Source of the DNA: Lineus longissimus
Taxonomy: Eukaryota; Nemertea; Pilidiophora; Heteronemertea; Lineidae
Length of the DNA: 64,000 nt
NCBI RefSeq assembly: GCF_910592395.1
Contig: NC_088319.1
Coordinates: 11,658,001 to 11,722,000, forward strand
Reading direction: 5' to 3'
Position numbers and translations under genes: made by a program. Of the stretch, positions 12,324 through 24,166 are shown piece by piece. Position 1 is the first letter of the stretch. Every line of letters starts with the position of its first letter. The notes under the pieces were generated by a model, which was not told the origin of the DNA, did no database searches, and saw only the letters and a list, made by a program, of their open reading frames with translations.

Positions 12324-12936
12324 CGCGTACATTTGTTTGCCAATGCCCGTATAGGTCTATCGACTTCGATGAAAGCCGTTTCGTGGGGGTCGATATTACC
12401 AAGATTTGCCCTGATAATCCTTTGATGAGACAGCAGGGTTTCTGCCAGAGGGCGGGCAAGGGGGGCACTAGCCCCCCCCCCTCAGCAAAGTTGAGGGGGG
12501 CTTGCCCCCCTCTCAACTTTGCTGAGTAATGATTTCAAAATATCTCTTTTTTAAGCTAAATGAAAGAGATAATAAGGTGTGAATCACTATAATGTCCTCA
12601 TCAGTTACTGACAACATCAGGGATGTGTCAGACAGTATCAAACAGACTACTTGAGGGGGAATTCATCAGCTGTATTTTCATAACATTTCAACGACATATA
12701 TTTATCACTAGCTATGTATTCTTTTGCCGATTTTCAAAAATTCATGTAGGAAAACCGGTGTTTTTGCACGTGAGTTTTTGGCTCTGAAATGCTCGGAAAA
12801 CGCATTCTCCGGGCATCGAGCCAAATTTTTTTTTTTTTTTTTTACCGGATTGTGCCCCCTCTAACGTAAATTCCAGGCGGAAACCCTGGACAGTAGAACA
12901 ATAGACCGTGTAATGGGCTCGGCCTGAATTCTTTTA
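12324..12936 (-). repeat. Dispersed repeat family 2, copy split by a transposon
   Basis: Reading the minus strand from 12936 to 12889 and then 12433 to 12324 gives one continuous copy of the repeat also present at 14356-14543 and 57316-57505. Landmarks are GGCC(G/T)AGCCCA(A/T)TACAC, GTCTATTGT, TTCTACTGTCTCATCAAAGG, ATCGACCCCCAC and GGCAA..CAAAT. The copy is interrupted at 12434-12888 by another element. It is non-coding; the class of family 2 is unknown. Confidence 0.75.
12434..12888. mobile_element. 455-bp non-autonomous DNA transposon, 5-bp TSD (hAT-like ends)
   Basis: Ends are inverted: left CAGGGTTTCTGCCAG, right (reverse complement) CAGGGTTTCCGCCTG, two mismatches in 15. GACAG directly flanks both sides (12429-12433 and 12889-12893). 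Comparison with uninterrupted family 2 copies, which have a single GACAG/GACTG at that point, shows the duplication is 5 bp. Inside are a near-perfect hairpin at 12481-12526 (CTCAGCAAAGTTGAGGGGGG arm), a second inverted pair TTGGCTC...GAGCCAA (about 12768-12826) and a poly-T tract. No ORF of its own. The CAGGG start resembles hAT ends, and some hAT subgroups are reported to make 5-bp duplications; the superfamily remains open. Confidence 0.85.
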
Positions 12937-13611
12937 AAGGCAAGGTAGGAGCAAAATATGGTAATGGCCGATTTATAAGTGTCGCGTGAAGGAATACGCG
13001 CTGGACCCGATGACACCATACACCTTCGTATTCCGTTCTTGGCTTTTCCTAGGGATGCGAAAACTGCCTATTATGTATTATTATGGCACATTGGCAGCCG
13101 GAAGCAGATGTCTAGATAACATCTTTCAGTCTAGCCATCGGATAAGACTATGCTGTTCGTATCGATAAAGCGTAACAAAATTAATTTCTTTATCTTTATA
13201 GACGGACTCCCGATCTTCAAGCATCGATAGACATTGTAAGATTTGCGGATTACGTGCAGCAAGCGTTAGGCCGAACAGACCAGTGGGGCGCTCAAGGTAG
13301 GTGCAATTATTAATATACAATTAGTTATATTTCAGAACTAATCAAGTTCATTTTCTTGGTTTGGGCCATTTTCATAGACCTAGCAATATATGGGAACGAT
13401 GCAGAGATGCATACTTTCCGTGAAAGTAGTTACATGGCCGTAGCAGCGTGACATCCTTGTTTTAGAAAATATGCTGTCGTTGCGTTTTGCTGCTTTTGAT
13501 TGAAAAATCTGCCTCCCAGAAAATATTACTAGTACTCAAAGCGCCACCAATAGGCGAAACCAGAACGATGGTATTCATTTATCGAAATCGGTTATTGGCC
13601 TACTTGTATCT
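12937..13611. other. Gene-free stretch
   Basis: No supported gene or strong repeat. Confidence 0.4.
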
Positions 13612-13800
13612 CTGTTCTCGTCTGAAAATCGATTGCCACATCGTATACTTAATCGATTAATATCCAGATGTTTCGTGTTGTCTCAGCAGCATCTTAATCG
13701 ATCTGCGCTCAATTTCGTTTCCCACCCTCAGCACAAAAGGCTTGCGGAGACTGTGTGAAGAGCTCTAGTGAGAATGCGGTGTTGCCGGCAAAAGTTTGTA
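13612..13800 (+). repeat. Local repeat R13, copy 1
   Basis: Shares with 14578-14770 the ordered landmarks CTCGTC(T/C)GAAA, GTATACTTAATC, ATTAAT..CCAGATGTT, AATCGATCTG and GAATGCGGTGTT. The two copies are diverged, so the duplication is old or belongs to a dispersed family. Confidence 0.65.
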
Positions 13801-13860
13801 CCGATCACATCATTCAGCAGCTTCGTATAATCAATTGTCTCTCAATTTTTTGTTCACTCC

Positions 13861-14120
13861 TTGGCTCAAAGCTGCGGAGGCCAAACTGCGCATCGCGTCA
13901 AGCTCGTGGGCGAATGAGGGGTTCAGTAATGTTGGCCCGAGGTGTCGTACAAGGGCACTGCCCTGCCAAAATTATTGGTCACCTGTCAATAGTCAGCATC
14001 TATTCCTGATCGATCGGCGCTCGATTTCGTTGCCGAACCTTGAGCGCAAAATGCTTTAAGCGGGGACCAAACTACTCATTTGCACTGAGCTTGAGAGAGA
14101 AAATACGCATGCGGAGTTTG
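13861..14120 (+). repeat. Local repeat R13, partial pieces
   Basis: Two fragments related to the R13 repeat: 13861-13930 (GGCCAAACTGCGCATCGCGTC...AGCTCGTGGGCGAATG pattern, matching the ACCAAACTCCGTGTGG...CAAGCTCG part of copy 2) and 14005-14120 (GATCGGCGCTCGATTTCGTT matching the GATCTGCGCTCAATTTCGTT part of copy 1). Together with copies 1 and 2 they show repeated local duplication. Confidence 0.5.
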
Positions 14121-14355
14121 ACCCAACCTTTCGGCGAGATGACGGCCTCTCAAATCTATTTTTTACCTGTGAAGAAATAAACACATTCCGAATTGTTTCC
14201 CTATACCAGGGTATATTGGTGACAGTTATAGAAAGAAATCTTCATGTATATAATTGTAACCTTACTGCTGTTTTGGCCTACCTTTAATTTAATTTGTACT
14301 CTCGTGCCACGGCAGTGGCATGATACGCTCTTTTGCTCATTCCCGCGTTGTTAAA

Positions 14356-14543
14356 AAATTCGGGCCGAGCCCAATACACAGTCTAGTCTATTGTCTCTGA
14401 ACAATGCCCGCCCGCACCTAGGCCTAAATTTCCATTATTCTACAGTCTTATCGAAGGGTTAACTGGGCAGACCATGATAACATTGACCCAACAAAACAAC
14501 TTACGATAGACCTAAACCGGCAAGGGCAAATACATGTAATGCG
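14356..14543 (+). repeat. Dispersed repeat family 2, uninterrupted copy
   Basis: GGGCCGAGCCCAATACACAG, GTCTATTGTCTCTG, TTCTACAGTCTTATCGAAGG, GATAACATTGACCC and GGCAAGGGCAAATACATG follow in order. It serves as the empty-site reference for the insertion at 12434-12888. Confidence 0.75.
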
Positions 14544-14577
14544 TCCACATGACATTGTTCCCAGTAAATTGATCAAT

Positions 14578-14770
14578 ATGTGTCCTCGTCCGAAACAATT
14601 ACTCGATTTCCACACTGTATACTTAATCCATTAATCGCCAGATGTTCCTTGTTGTATCATCTTCAAAATCGATCTGGCACTCTCATTTCGTTGGTCACCC
14701 ATAGCGTAAGTTTGTGGGTGACCAAACTCCGTGTGGTGCCAAGCTCGAAAGGAATGCGGTGTTTGGGCTT
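14578..14770 (+). repeat. Local repeat R13, copy 2
   Basis: Homologue of 13612-13800; see the shared landmarks listed there. An inner inverted pair GGTCACCCA...TGGGTGACC lies near 14693-14724 only in this copy. Confidence 0.6.
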
Positions 14771-15187
14771 GGTTCGTCGGCAAATGTACCCCAAGGCCAT
14801 GACCAAAGCATCGGCCGCTTATGAAAATAACATATGTCCGTCTTGTTTACCGTTTGATGCAAATCTTGCAGGCCGGGTCAGGTGATAGGGCCACGCCACG
14901 TGATCATTGATCACCCCTCACGATCTTGGTTGGCGAATTTCATGCATGATTGACCTCTACCATTCAGGACTAGGATTCAAAGCCAGGGTCAAAAGTTAAG
15001 AACTTAACACATCGTTTAACCTATCCGCAATGCATTTTTGCATTGCTGACCTCTACAAACGCAACTCCACTTGGCCCCGGCTGAACTCATTTCTTTGGCA
15101 GAGGCCGCTCCTTCGATCAAGTAGTTTACTACTAACATGGTCAAATAACATTTGTATCGAAGTTCAATGGCCGGAGCCGGTCAGTAG
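14771..15187. other. Gene-free stretch
   Basis: No supported gene or strong repeat. Confidence 0.4.
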
Positions 15188-15540
15188 ATATTGGAATCCC
15201 AAGGCCAATATGACCATCGGATATCTGTTGGTGTCGCGGTATCCTGGTCATGAGGGCCGATTAGGTTAAAGTTTCCCTGGAGGGTCGACAGGTGGGAGCT
15301 TTCTTTTACGCCATATTCGAGATGCTTGACCACGACTAAGTATAGGGCCATTTGAATGTCCTTCCTGTTGATAGTAGCGTCTTCTTATGACGCGCTTGTA
15401 CGCAGTGGATAGAGCAATATTGGAACCCCAAGGCCAATATGACCATCGGATATCTGTTCTTGTCGCGGTTGGCTGGTCGTGACGGACGAATTCGTTAATA
15501 GACTATCCCTGGAGAATCGACGGATGGGACATTTCGTGTA
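15188..15540 (+). repeat. Tandem duplication, 229-bp period
   Basis: ATATTGGAATCCCAAGGCCA with AATATGACCATCGGATATCT at 15188 recurs with one substitution in the first part at 15417. Similarity continues through GTGTCGCGGT...CTGGTC, CCCTGGAG..TCGAC and TGGGA. The units diverge toward their 3' ends. Non-coding. Confidence 0.8.
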
Positions 15541-17470
15541 TCTTCGTAAAGCCTCGGGGAGGATACAGACTCTCTGGGAGGATACGGGGAAGGATACAGA
15601 AAAAAAGCGTGACGTAATAACCTAAATGGAAAGAGGAACATTACACAATTTATTTCGATCAACTTTGATTTTGATGAGTCGAGCTTGCGACACTACCGTG
15701 TATTCTTCAGGACTGTACATCAGATATGTCATGCTCTTATATTAATCTTCATTGTTATCAACACGGCATCATCATTTCATGTAATGTCATGTAACGTCTG
15801 TGACATTTTTAAATGTTACCCTTGGTTATCACGATCGATACCATATTACAAAACCTTGAAAATGTCAGTTCATCTTTAAACAAAATAACTTAGCCAGCAG
15901 AAGAAAACCAATACGGCTCCGCAGCACTGAAATGAATGCCACCACCCAATGAAATGTCAGACATTAATGACCTGGGGAAGTTCTCGCGGATGAACAGATA
16001 CGCAAATGTCTGTCTATTGTTAATTAACAATCATGCCTCAAGCCATTGTGTGGCTGCCCTTTTATACGACAAATATGCGTCTAGACCACTTTTGATTTGT
16101 CTCGCGGAAATGTTCACAGGGGATGACATTCGCCACTCAAAACAGTGACACGACTCGCTATTTCGCGGTGAGAACTCTTGGCAATTTCACATATCAATCT
16201 CCACTCGCGAAGATACTGTGGTGCTGTGTGACAGAGGTGCTTTTATGCTGCAACTACAAGCGGCCAGAGGTAATTAAAATTGGCGTTTACAAAAATCCAC
16301 AAGAATGTTCTTTTCATGAATCAAAATATTCACGTAATTTTCATCGAACCCCCAAAAAAGATTCCACGCTGCTGAAGGATCTATTTCATCCATCACTACG
16401 CCATTGCTATCAGGTTAGCGGTAAGTGCAGGTGTAAATGAGTTCTTTGGGCAAAGTATCGCAGTCCTGTCAATCTGCCAACCTCGACAATAAACCTCGAC
16501 AATAAACCTCGACCGCATACTGTACTGCAATGAGTGAATGAAGTATGTAGTAGTTAACCTTAAGATGGGAAACCACTATACATGTATATGTTCTTCGCAG
16601 ATTTTGGTGTTCAGAACAGAACTCAAGGAATTCCCAGTCTTTTGCCCGTCCTTTAAGGAGCGAAGACATATTTTTAAAAGATGCCTTATTTTTTTGCTGT
16701 TTCACATCCCTGACCCTCAAACGAGTCAAAAACGCTTTTTTGAAGAATGGATTCATTCACTACGAAATAACACTTCGGAGAGTCAGCGGGTAGGATATTT
16801 TCAGCAGACGTTCATGAGGCACATCAAGATGATGTCGCTGATCTAATATATTGCCAATGTTCTTTTAACATGCGGGGGGGGGGCTTCCGGCAATCATCTA
16901 CCTCATGATCTATACTCTGATCAAAAATGTGTAAGGCGAGATATAATCAGTTGACTAAGTGGCACCATAGTTGTCTTTCCTTTGCGAGGCGGATCAGCTC
17001 TTCGGTCGTTTTTCCGTTCCATTCCTTTGGACGGGAAAAAGACTGGAGATCTGATCTATGCAGTGCCTCAAAACCAATGATTAGATCCATCATGTGGTTT
17101 TCTCCAGACGTGACACTTAGTAAAAAATCATAATTGAAAACGCGAAGACAATCGAAGGAGTGGCGCAGTGGTGATCACGTAACATAGAAGCGTTCGCTGG
17201 GAAATATTTCCGTCTCATTTCTTTTGTATGATTCGATTCAGAAAATGATATTCCCTTTTCGACAGCTACGATGTATTGGTGATAAAGTTTGTAAAGACGT
17301 CTATTTAAAAACGATTTTCATTCCGCTGCTGTATTCGTGCTGTGATCAGATTTGGGGTAAAGAATCGTGGTGATTCGACTCTTGCATTCAGCAAAACCAG
17401 AGTCTTTCAATTGAAAAACTCTGGCAAAATCAAAAGGTTGTGATGTATTTTTGAGTGAATTGCGTCAATT
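15541..17470. other. Gene-free stretch with short tandem repeat
   Basis: No supported gene. CCTCGACAATAAA is tandemly repeated (two full copies plus a partial) at about 16484-16515, and a G-run lies near 16874. Overlapping opposite-strand open frames near 16.5-16.8 kb have no domain. Confidence 0.5.
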
Positions 17471-17660
17471 AGTACGTCGTTCGTAGTTACTGGTGGCCTA
17501 GGAAAATAAAATTTAGTTATACACAATGCCGTAGTGTAGTTGTTATGCATATGAATTTGCTGAAACTTGGTACATGCATCTGTAAATCAAGGACGTATTG
17601 ACCCAATTTTTGATTTTAATTTACAAATTCAAATTTAGGTACAAATTTCAAATTCTTAAC
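17471..17660 (+). repeat. Dispersed repeat family 1, copy B
   Basis: TTCGTAGTTACTGGTGG, GGAAAATAAAA, TATACACAATGCCGTAGTG, TTATGCATATGAATTTGCTG, AAACTTGGTACATG and trailing AAATTCAAATT runs match the reverse complement of copy A. Confidence 0.75.
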
Positions 17661-17845
17661 GGGCTAGGGCTTTAAAGTGTGTGGATACCGGTGCGGGGGC
17701 AGTAGCGGTGGTTTTTGAAATGGGAATTCTACAAAAACACATTTTTGGATTGATCCATCTTCGGGAGTTGCTGGAATCCTGGAATCTAAAAGCACCAGGT
17801 CCGAAAAGGTTTTTCCAAATCAACTCGCAGATGAAATTTGTTTTC

Positions 17846-17895
17846 AATTTCTTATACAGCGCTTTATAATGTACAACATGCTCAAAGCGCTTTGC
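17846..17895 (-). mobile_element. SINE/LINE 3'-tail fragment
   Basis: On the minus strand GCAAAGCGCTTTGAGCATG is followed by TATAAAGCGCTGTATAAG. This is the same 3' block as in the SINE at 7812-8035 (GCGCTTTGAG...GCGCTATATAA). No tRNA-like head is visible beside it. A nearby unrelated hairpin (AAGTGGAAG at 17916-17924 with CTTCCACTT at 17937-17945) lies on its 5' side. Confidence 0.55.
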
Positions 17896-18445
17896 ACTAT
17901 CGGTGGATGTCTTTCAAGTGGAAGTGCCTTCCTTGGCTTCCACTTTGATACTCTATGGATAATTTCCTTGTTCAGGAATCCAAAATGCACGAACAAACTT
18001 CTTGAAGGCTATATATACATTCCTCTATAATTATCACAGCAGGATGACACAATGGTGTATTTTCTTTTCACCTACAGATCAAAGTTATACACAAATGAGA
18101 TTTTTTATAAAAAGAACATGTAGTTTTCATCTCATATTCTGAGTATTTAATCTTTTAATTTGATCAAAAAGCTACCAGACATAAGAGCTTGATTTAATTA
18201 TGTTGCGTCTCTAGTAAATGGGAGTTCGTACTTTAAGATATTGCCTACGCTGTAATAGCATTTTGCCTCATAGAGGGGTAAAACGGAGCTATCAAGTGAA
18301 CATGACAAAATGATCGTAGACGTGGAGTCATGCGTTATGTTTTGTATGTTCAAATTAGAAGCTAAACTTACAAATGGGTTGATATTCATTTCAAAATACT
18401 CTACATTGTACCATCACTTTTTATTATCAAAATGTGATTTTGATA

Positions 18446-18535
18446 CAGGGTGGCCCAGAAAACTTTCTCCCTTGCACAATGGAAACACAATAGAATTCTA
18501 TACTGTGCAAGGAAAAGGTTTTCTGGGCCACCCTG
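18446..18535. mobile_element. 90-bp near-palindromic MITE, mariner-like ends
   Basis: The whole unit folds on itself. The outer 18 bp, CAGGGTGGCCCAGAAAAC, are perfectly repeated inverted at the right end, and inner CTTGCACA/TGTGCAAG and GAATTC continue the pairing. The CAGGGTG(G/T)CCC start is common at Tc1/mariner ends. The left flank is TA but the right flank is TT, so the target duplication, if it was TA, has mutated. Confidence 0.8.
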
Positions 18536-19982
18536 TTGAGTAGTATCCGTCTAAAGACATGTATAATTATTATGTTTGCTGTTATTTTGCCTAGACAAGG
18601 ATATTGAAGAGGCATTTACATGTACTGCTTTTTCATTGATGGACAGGGAAATGTAGAGGGAAATGTACATGGAAATGTACAGGAAACACAAAAACCAAAT
18701 GAAACAAAGTTTTGCCAATACATTTCCTTCAGTTTGAGGTTGTTATTTTATTAGTCAGTCTATAATGCTGCATATATCGTCAATAGCTTAACTTTTTTTG
18801 TGACTTTCCAGTTATTAAAACTCGCTGTGTTAACCGGCTAAATAGCTTCGACACAGCTACCTAGACCAGCCTTGTGGAGACGTTTATGACATACGAATAT
18901 GTTTCTCCTTCAATTTCGCTTGGCGAGATTATAGAAACCATATACGAAATAATAACCGAACGAGAAACCTTTCGTAACCAGATCATTCTAACTGGAGATG
19001 TAAACTTTCTCTCCATACCAGGAAGAAGCTATTCACCGTGAGTCTCTTTATTACGGAAGTTGAAGTAACCGAGAAACCACTCGGCTTTAGACATCTAACC
19101 CACGCATTTTCCGGAGAAATATTTCGCCTGAATAGTTTCCCCTGGAACTGAAATGAAGTGCCACCAGTTTAGCACTCGGCTTGCACCACTTCTTAGTTGT
19201 GGTTCAAACCGATTACTATACAGTATCAGAAGAAGCCAAAGGCGTCGCATTACATATCATATTCCACTCAGAAAAATACCATCGCAGTCTGGAGCAATAA
19301 TAATAATCAAGGACGCCTGGTGCAAAATGTCTTCCATTTCCAGAAAATTAGTTATGCCAACTACGGGATACAAACGATCATGTTTAAAGGGGGACTGTGG
19401 GCAGGAGCCTGGGGGTTTAATTGGTGGTCCACACGTGATGAGTATGCTTAGTTCGGGGACTTGGTTGTGTTTGATCCAGTGATAATTTTTTTCCTCGTAC
19501 GAGCCAAAATAGTTCGATGTACTGTCAGAAAGGAGAGCCACCTATTGTCGACTTTGAGTGACTCTGTCCTGCCTACCCGGCTCCTACCTATAGTCTCCCT
19601 TTAACAATAACAGGGGCGCAAAAGTAAGACATTTAGCATTCATTTCAGTAAACACGCAGATCACTCGGTTATCTAGATCACTGCGATTGCCGGCAAGCCA
19701 ATGACCACCTATCATGACTACCTATTGTCCGCACCGACACTAACATGCGAGAAAGAATCTTCAGTCTCTCACTAGGCTGAACCTGTCGCTTGTCGTGCGA
19801 AAGCAATAAGTTACCAAGACAAAAGGCTGCTGTCAATATCAGATAGCATGCACTGAAGCTGTCAGATGTCTGTTTGTGTTACTGAATTGGCAATTGCGGT
19901 CGCAATATTATCTGCATGCTATTATACAAAGGTCACATAATGGCACACCATTTTTTAAAAAACAAAGATGTTTTACAAATGT
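18536..19982. other. Gene-free stretch
   Basis: No supported gene. A GGGAAATGTA(G/C)A-type 12-mer is repeated three times at about 18646-18683. Open frames at 19.15-19.54 kb on both strands lack domains. Confidence 0.5.
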
Positions 19983-20165
19983 AGGGTACGCCGCTTGTAT
20001 TTACTGATGCGCTCCAGGACAATAGAAATACAGTATACACATAATGCCGTACTGCAGTTATTATGCATACGAATTTGCTGAAACTTAATATTTATAGTAC
20101 ATGTATTTGTTTTTCTACACTACTGCAAGCTGAAATCTAATGTACACTTAATACGTATTTACACA
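19983..20165 (+). repeat. Dispersed repeat family 1, copy C
   Basis: GGGTACGCC, GGACAATAGAAATACAGTAT, ATGCCGTACTGCAGTTATTA, GCATACGAATTTGCTGAAAC and CGTATTTAC match copy B in order and strand. Confidence 0.75.
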
Positions 20166-22061
20166 CTAGGACATTTAATAACAAAATAAATAATGCATTA
20201 CACTTTTTTACGAACGGCCTGCATGTACGATACAAACATGACATAAACAAGAGTTTATATCGAGTAGTCTTTATCAATTCTTGACATAACGTTGAGTAGA
20301 CTGTGATATTGTATTCTGTTTAAAGAGAAGACATTAAAGACCTTTGAATTTCACTTCGGTAGGCCCATAATAAAATCCATATTCATCACAAGATGGCTAG
20401 ACTCCCTGGGCAGTCCATTGCGTCATCCATCCTAGTTGGGTCTCCTTATGGTGAGGAACGAGGCCGGTCCACTTCGTCCGGAGTGTAGCGATGCCAAAAA
20501 ATTGCCGTGTAGTATCTTCAGGAAGAGCAAAGGACAAGACTTATGCGCCTCAATATTTCATGGCACTCAGGACTGCATGAAGCCCACAGCGGCCACACCA
20601 AAACACTGGTCTTTGGCTTTCAAAGGATAACCTTTGATGATTGCTATTCAGTCCTCGGCAAACACCGGCGACAAAATCTGATATCCGTCGGGGTGAGTAC
20701 CCTTGATTCCCAGTCTGCACGATTTATTAACTCACTTGACCGAATACACCATGTTGACTATTGCACGAAACATGCGATCACGGAGGCAGAAGTTATCGGC
20801 GAGTTCGTGTTGTTTCTGCGCCAGTTGTTTGGCATTGCCGACCGATCATTTCTTTCATATCGCGAGCAAATCAGAGTTAACGCAATCTGGCATCTAAACA
20901 TGACAAGTGTGATAAAAGATGGATAAGCGGATTCTGGAATGATGCTGCACCAGATTCTCCGATAGTTGGCGCAGCAGAAGAAGAAGTACAAGTACAGTGT
21001 AAAGTATGCCACCGCTAATCAGTTGTTAGGTGAATCAGTTGGAAAAGAGATATTTTATAGTTGTCAGGTTGCGCTAGTTTACGTGTTGATGTACGTTTTA
21101 CATGCGCATTGACAATTAATCAATATGACCAAACCGTAACCAAGGGATATTTACGCATGCGTAACCGGATGCAAAGTCTTGACTACTGCCGACACCAGCG
21201 CTGCTTCAAAGTCCTTTTAGGGAGTGTATAGGGCCTTCAATGACAATTTAATCAAACAAAGGCTCTTTCCTAGAAATAAAAACTTAGTGCAGTTCACGAT
21301 ATGAACGTTCGAGTAAAAGTGTAAACGGTGAATGCAGTGATGGGTTGGACCCGGGCAGCTCGGCTTTATAGTCCTTTGCAACATTCTTGGAACTATCATA
21401 TCTATGAAACAGTATATCTTGTTTTACCAAAGTCACTCTGATGTCTGTCCAGGTAACTGCATGTAAGTTGAATGCTGAATAACCAATAAAAAACACGATG
21501 ACAGAATTGTTTCTGCATCAGTTGAGCGATGCCGGCAGCGGTCGCCTTCCTTCACATTGTTGCAAACAGATAGCTAATTCGATCTTGCATCCAAACACGA
21601 CAAGTTTGCGAACATGATACGGGATCTGTAGACAGAATTGGCAGGCTTTTAATCCCCTGGAGATCGGTGGCGATATTGGAAAGAAGCAGCGTAATGATAT
21701 TACCTTCATGCAGCCTTTGTAAGACTGAATCAGGAAAAATATCTAGTAAATTGAAAGCCAGTCACATAATCTGAAGACAAGAGCAATACAATTTGGGATG
21801 AAACTGCAGTTCCCCGAGAAAGAGAAAATTTAGGCAATATTACGCATTGTTCATTCAATTGCGGATTTTTTTTCATCCCCATCGTATGGTACATGCGCAT
21901 AAGAAGCACAGCATACTTTGTATCCTCGTACGTGCCTCCTGTGCGTAAAGATAAAGCGCAGTCACTGCATGGGTAAATATACGATGAATGCATCATGACA
22001 CGGTGACGTACATAAATACTTTTAAGTCGTACATCATGACAACAAAGGGTAACGTCTTTCG
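20166..22061. other. Gene-free stretch
   Basis: No supported gene. A weak diverged duplication links 20850-20910 (GGCATCTAAACATGACAAGT) with 21560-21620 (TGCATCCAAACACGACAAGT). Confidence 0.4.
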
Positions 22062-22268
22062 TTAGAAATTTGAAATTATAATTGAATTTGAATTTGAATA
22101 TCTACTTGGATAAATACGTACTTTATACATTTCATCATTGTCGTTGTGTTGACAGATATACAAATGCCAAATTTTAACAAATTTGTGTGCATAAAAACTA
22201 CACTACGGCATTGTGTATATTTTTATTTTCCTGGACCACCAGTAATTACGAACGGCATACCCCTTTAG
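22062..22268 (-). repeat. Dispersed repeat family 1, copy D
   Basis: It runs in the same orientation as copy A: AATTTGAATTTGAATAT, TTGACAGATATACA, ACTACACTACGGCATTGTG, TTTTCCTGGACCACCAG and an end GCATACCCCTTTAG. It is the best match to copy A and together with it defines the right end of the family. Confidence 0.75.
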
Positions 22269-23040
22269 TAATTGCCTTGACTTGGTAGATGTAGAACGCA
22301 TAGAACTGGTGTAGATAGTCTGTTCAAAGTTGTCAGGATAACGATCCAGCGACACGTACACGCTACACGATCGTTTTCTAGATGGTCTCTAATGTTCGTT
22401 TGCAGCCATTCCTCAAACACAGCAAATTTCAGACAACAAAGGGTTAAATCCTTACCAAGGTATCTACCGTCTTTCATGCGATCTTTTAGCTGCCTACTCC
22501 AATGTTCCCTGTCTCCTTAACGTCACATCAATGGCATAATAACACACTATATGATACTAAATGGGGAGAAATGCCGGGGGATTTAACCAATGAAATCTTT
22601 ATGCGATGATTTAGTCGACAAAGAAAATAATTAAGTGCGATGAACTATGCAGGGGAACACGGCGTGGAAATATTGATGAAAAATGTCCAAGATGATTTTC
22701 TCCCAGGGAGCAGATTTTTATGCGCGCAACAGAATTGGAATTTGCCTTTTTATAGTATGTCATTCTCTAGTTCGATAACTAGGTCAGGAAAATTGGTGAT
22801 ACTATTTCTATGTTGACTGACTGAAGAAGAGGAAATTTTATGTTTCATTGCTTTTTGCGCATTTCAATCCCAAGGACAGTGTTTAACCTAGCCTTAATAT
22901 CCCAAAGGGTATGCTTTTGGTTTTCGACTGTTACTTGTTCTGCTTTCTTTTTGCGGTATAGAAAATGATATTTTCAGCTATGGTGTTAAAAACCACATGC
23001 CATTTGTAATGCTTTTTCGAACCTTGCTGGCTTCAGTGGC
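22269..23040. other. Gene-free stretch
   Basis: No supported gene or strong repeat. Confidence 0.4.
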
Positions 23041-23180
23041 AGGTACACCCATCGTATCTAATCGTTGGTCAGGAAAATAGAAATAAATGTAGTTAAATAC
23101 ACAATGCTGCAGACCTGCATGCAACTCTGCTAAAACTTGGTAGGTATATCTTGGTATTATACCACTAATACATGTAAATG
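23041..23180 (+). repeat. Dispersed repeat family 1, copy E (diverged)
   Basis: GGTACACCCATCGTATCTAA, GGTCAGGAAAATAG, ATACACAATGC, GCATGCAACTCTGCTAAAAC and TTGGTAGGTATAT follow the family order but with many changes. Confidence 0.55.
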
Positions 23181-24166
23181 TAGAAAGATTAATGTCTAGA
23201 CGCCTTCTAAGTTGCATTACCACAGGATAAACGCCCCACACGTTATAATAACTGCCAAATAACATTACTGGTATCATTGGCCGGGACGCCCGATATTTTT
23301 ATCAAACCACCTCAAATTGATATAGCGGAGTTTGTGGCACACGCTTTTCATACTGCTTAGGTTGTTGTACCTCTTGGCCAAAGAAGCTTAAGTACGCGTT
23401 GTCCCTGTGGGACGATTTGCATGATATATGGGACCATGTACAGGCTACACTCTGTCGCCTGAATGGGCACAATATGACCAAATTGTGATCGATTTTGGCA
23501 CCTCAGCGAGCAAGGCTAATCTATTGATAATCTCGTGGCGGTTTTCTTTTCCGGTTGGGCGGACTGACGAATTTCTTGAGACTTTTCCTGTCAAATATAC
23601 CATTCAAGGCACCGCGGAATAGATTTATTCTGACATTGGCGTATCTCCTCGTGATATGAGAAGTCAGAAAGGGTATTAAAAGTGGAACAAGTTGTTAACA
23701 CTCAAGTTATCTCACTTGACATCTAAGCCATGAGTTGCATATTTAATATCTCGAAGTGTTATGTCATACGGGAGTTAAGGACATCCCGGATTTTGGTTCA
23801 CGTTGCTCACTTTCACAAGGAGTGTAGATTGCCGGGAGCGTTTCCTTCCTAATCCATTAAAACGCCTTTGGTTTCTGATGTCAGGCACATGCCGATTAAC
23901 TTGAGTAATTTAAATGACTTTGTACTCGTATATATCAAACACAAATCAACGCGAAAATCGATGTAATCAACATAACTAGCTATGGTTACTATCTGATGTC
24001 GCAAGTTTCATCAGTTGCACCACGGAGCGTAATTACATGGTTGCAACGAGCATGCAATTAGTAACTCAACACAATCCTAATATTATGATCGTCAAGTCAT
24101 CAACTTCACGAATTACAAGAACGAAATACAAGTAATTCGGTATCTGCTGGAAAAGGTCCTCAACTC
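23181..24166. other. Gene-free stretch
   Basis: No supported gene or strong repeat. Confidence 0.4.

Noticed and set aside
20543-20926. 127-codon plus-strand frame
   Set aside because: No domain; part is similar to a decayed non-coding duplicate near 21.6 kb.
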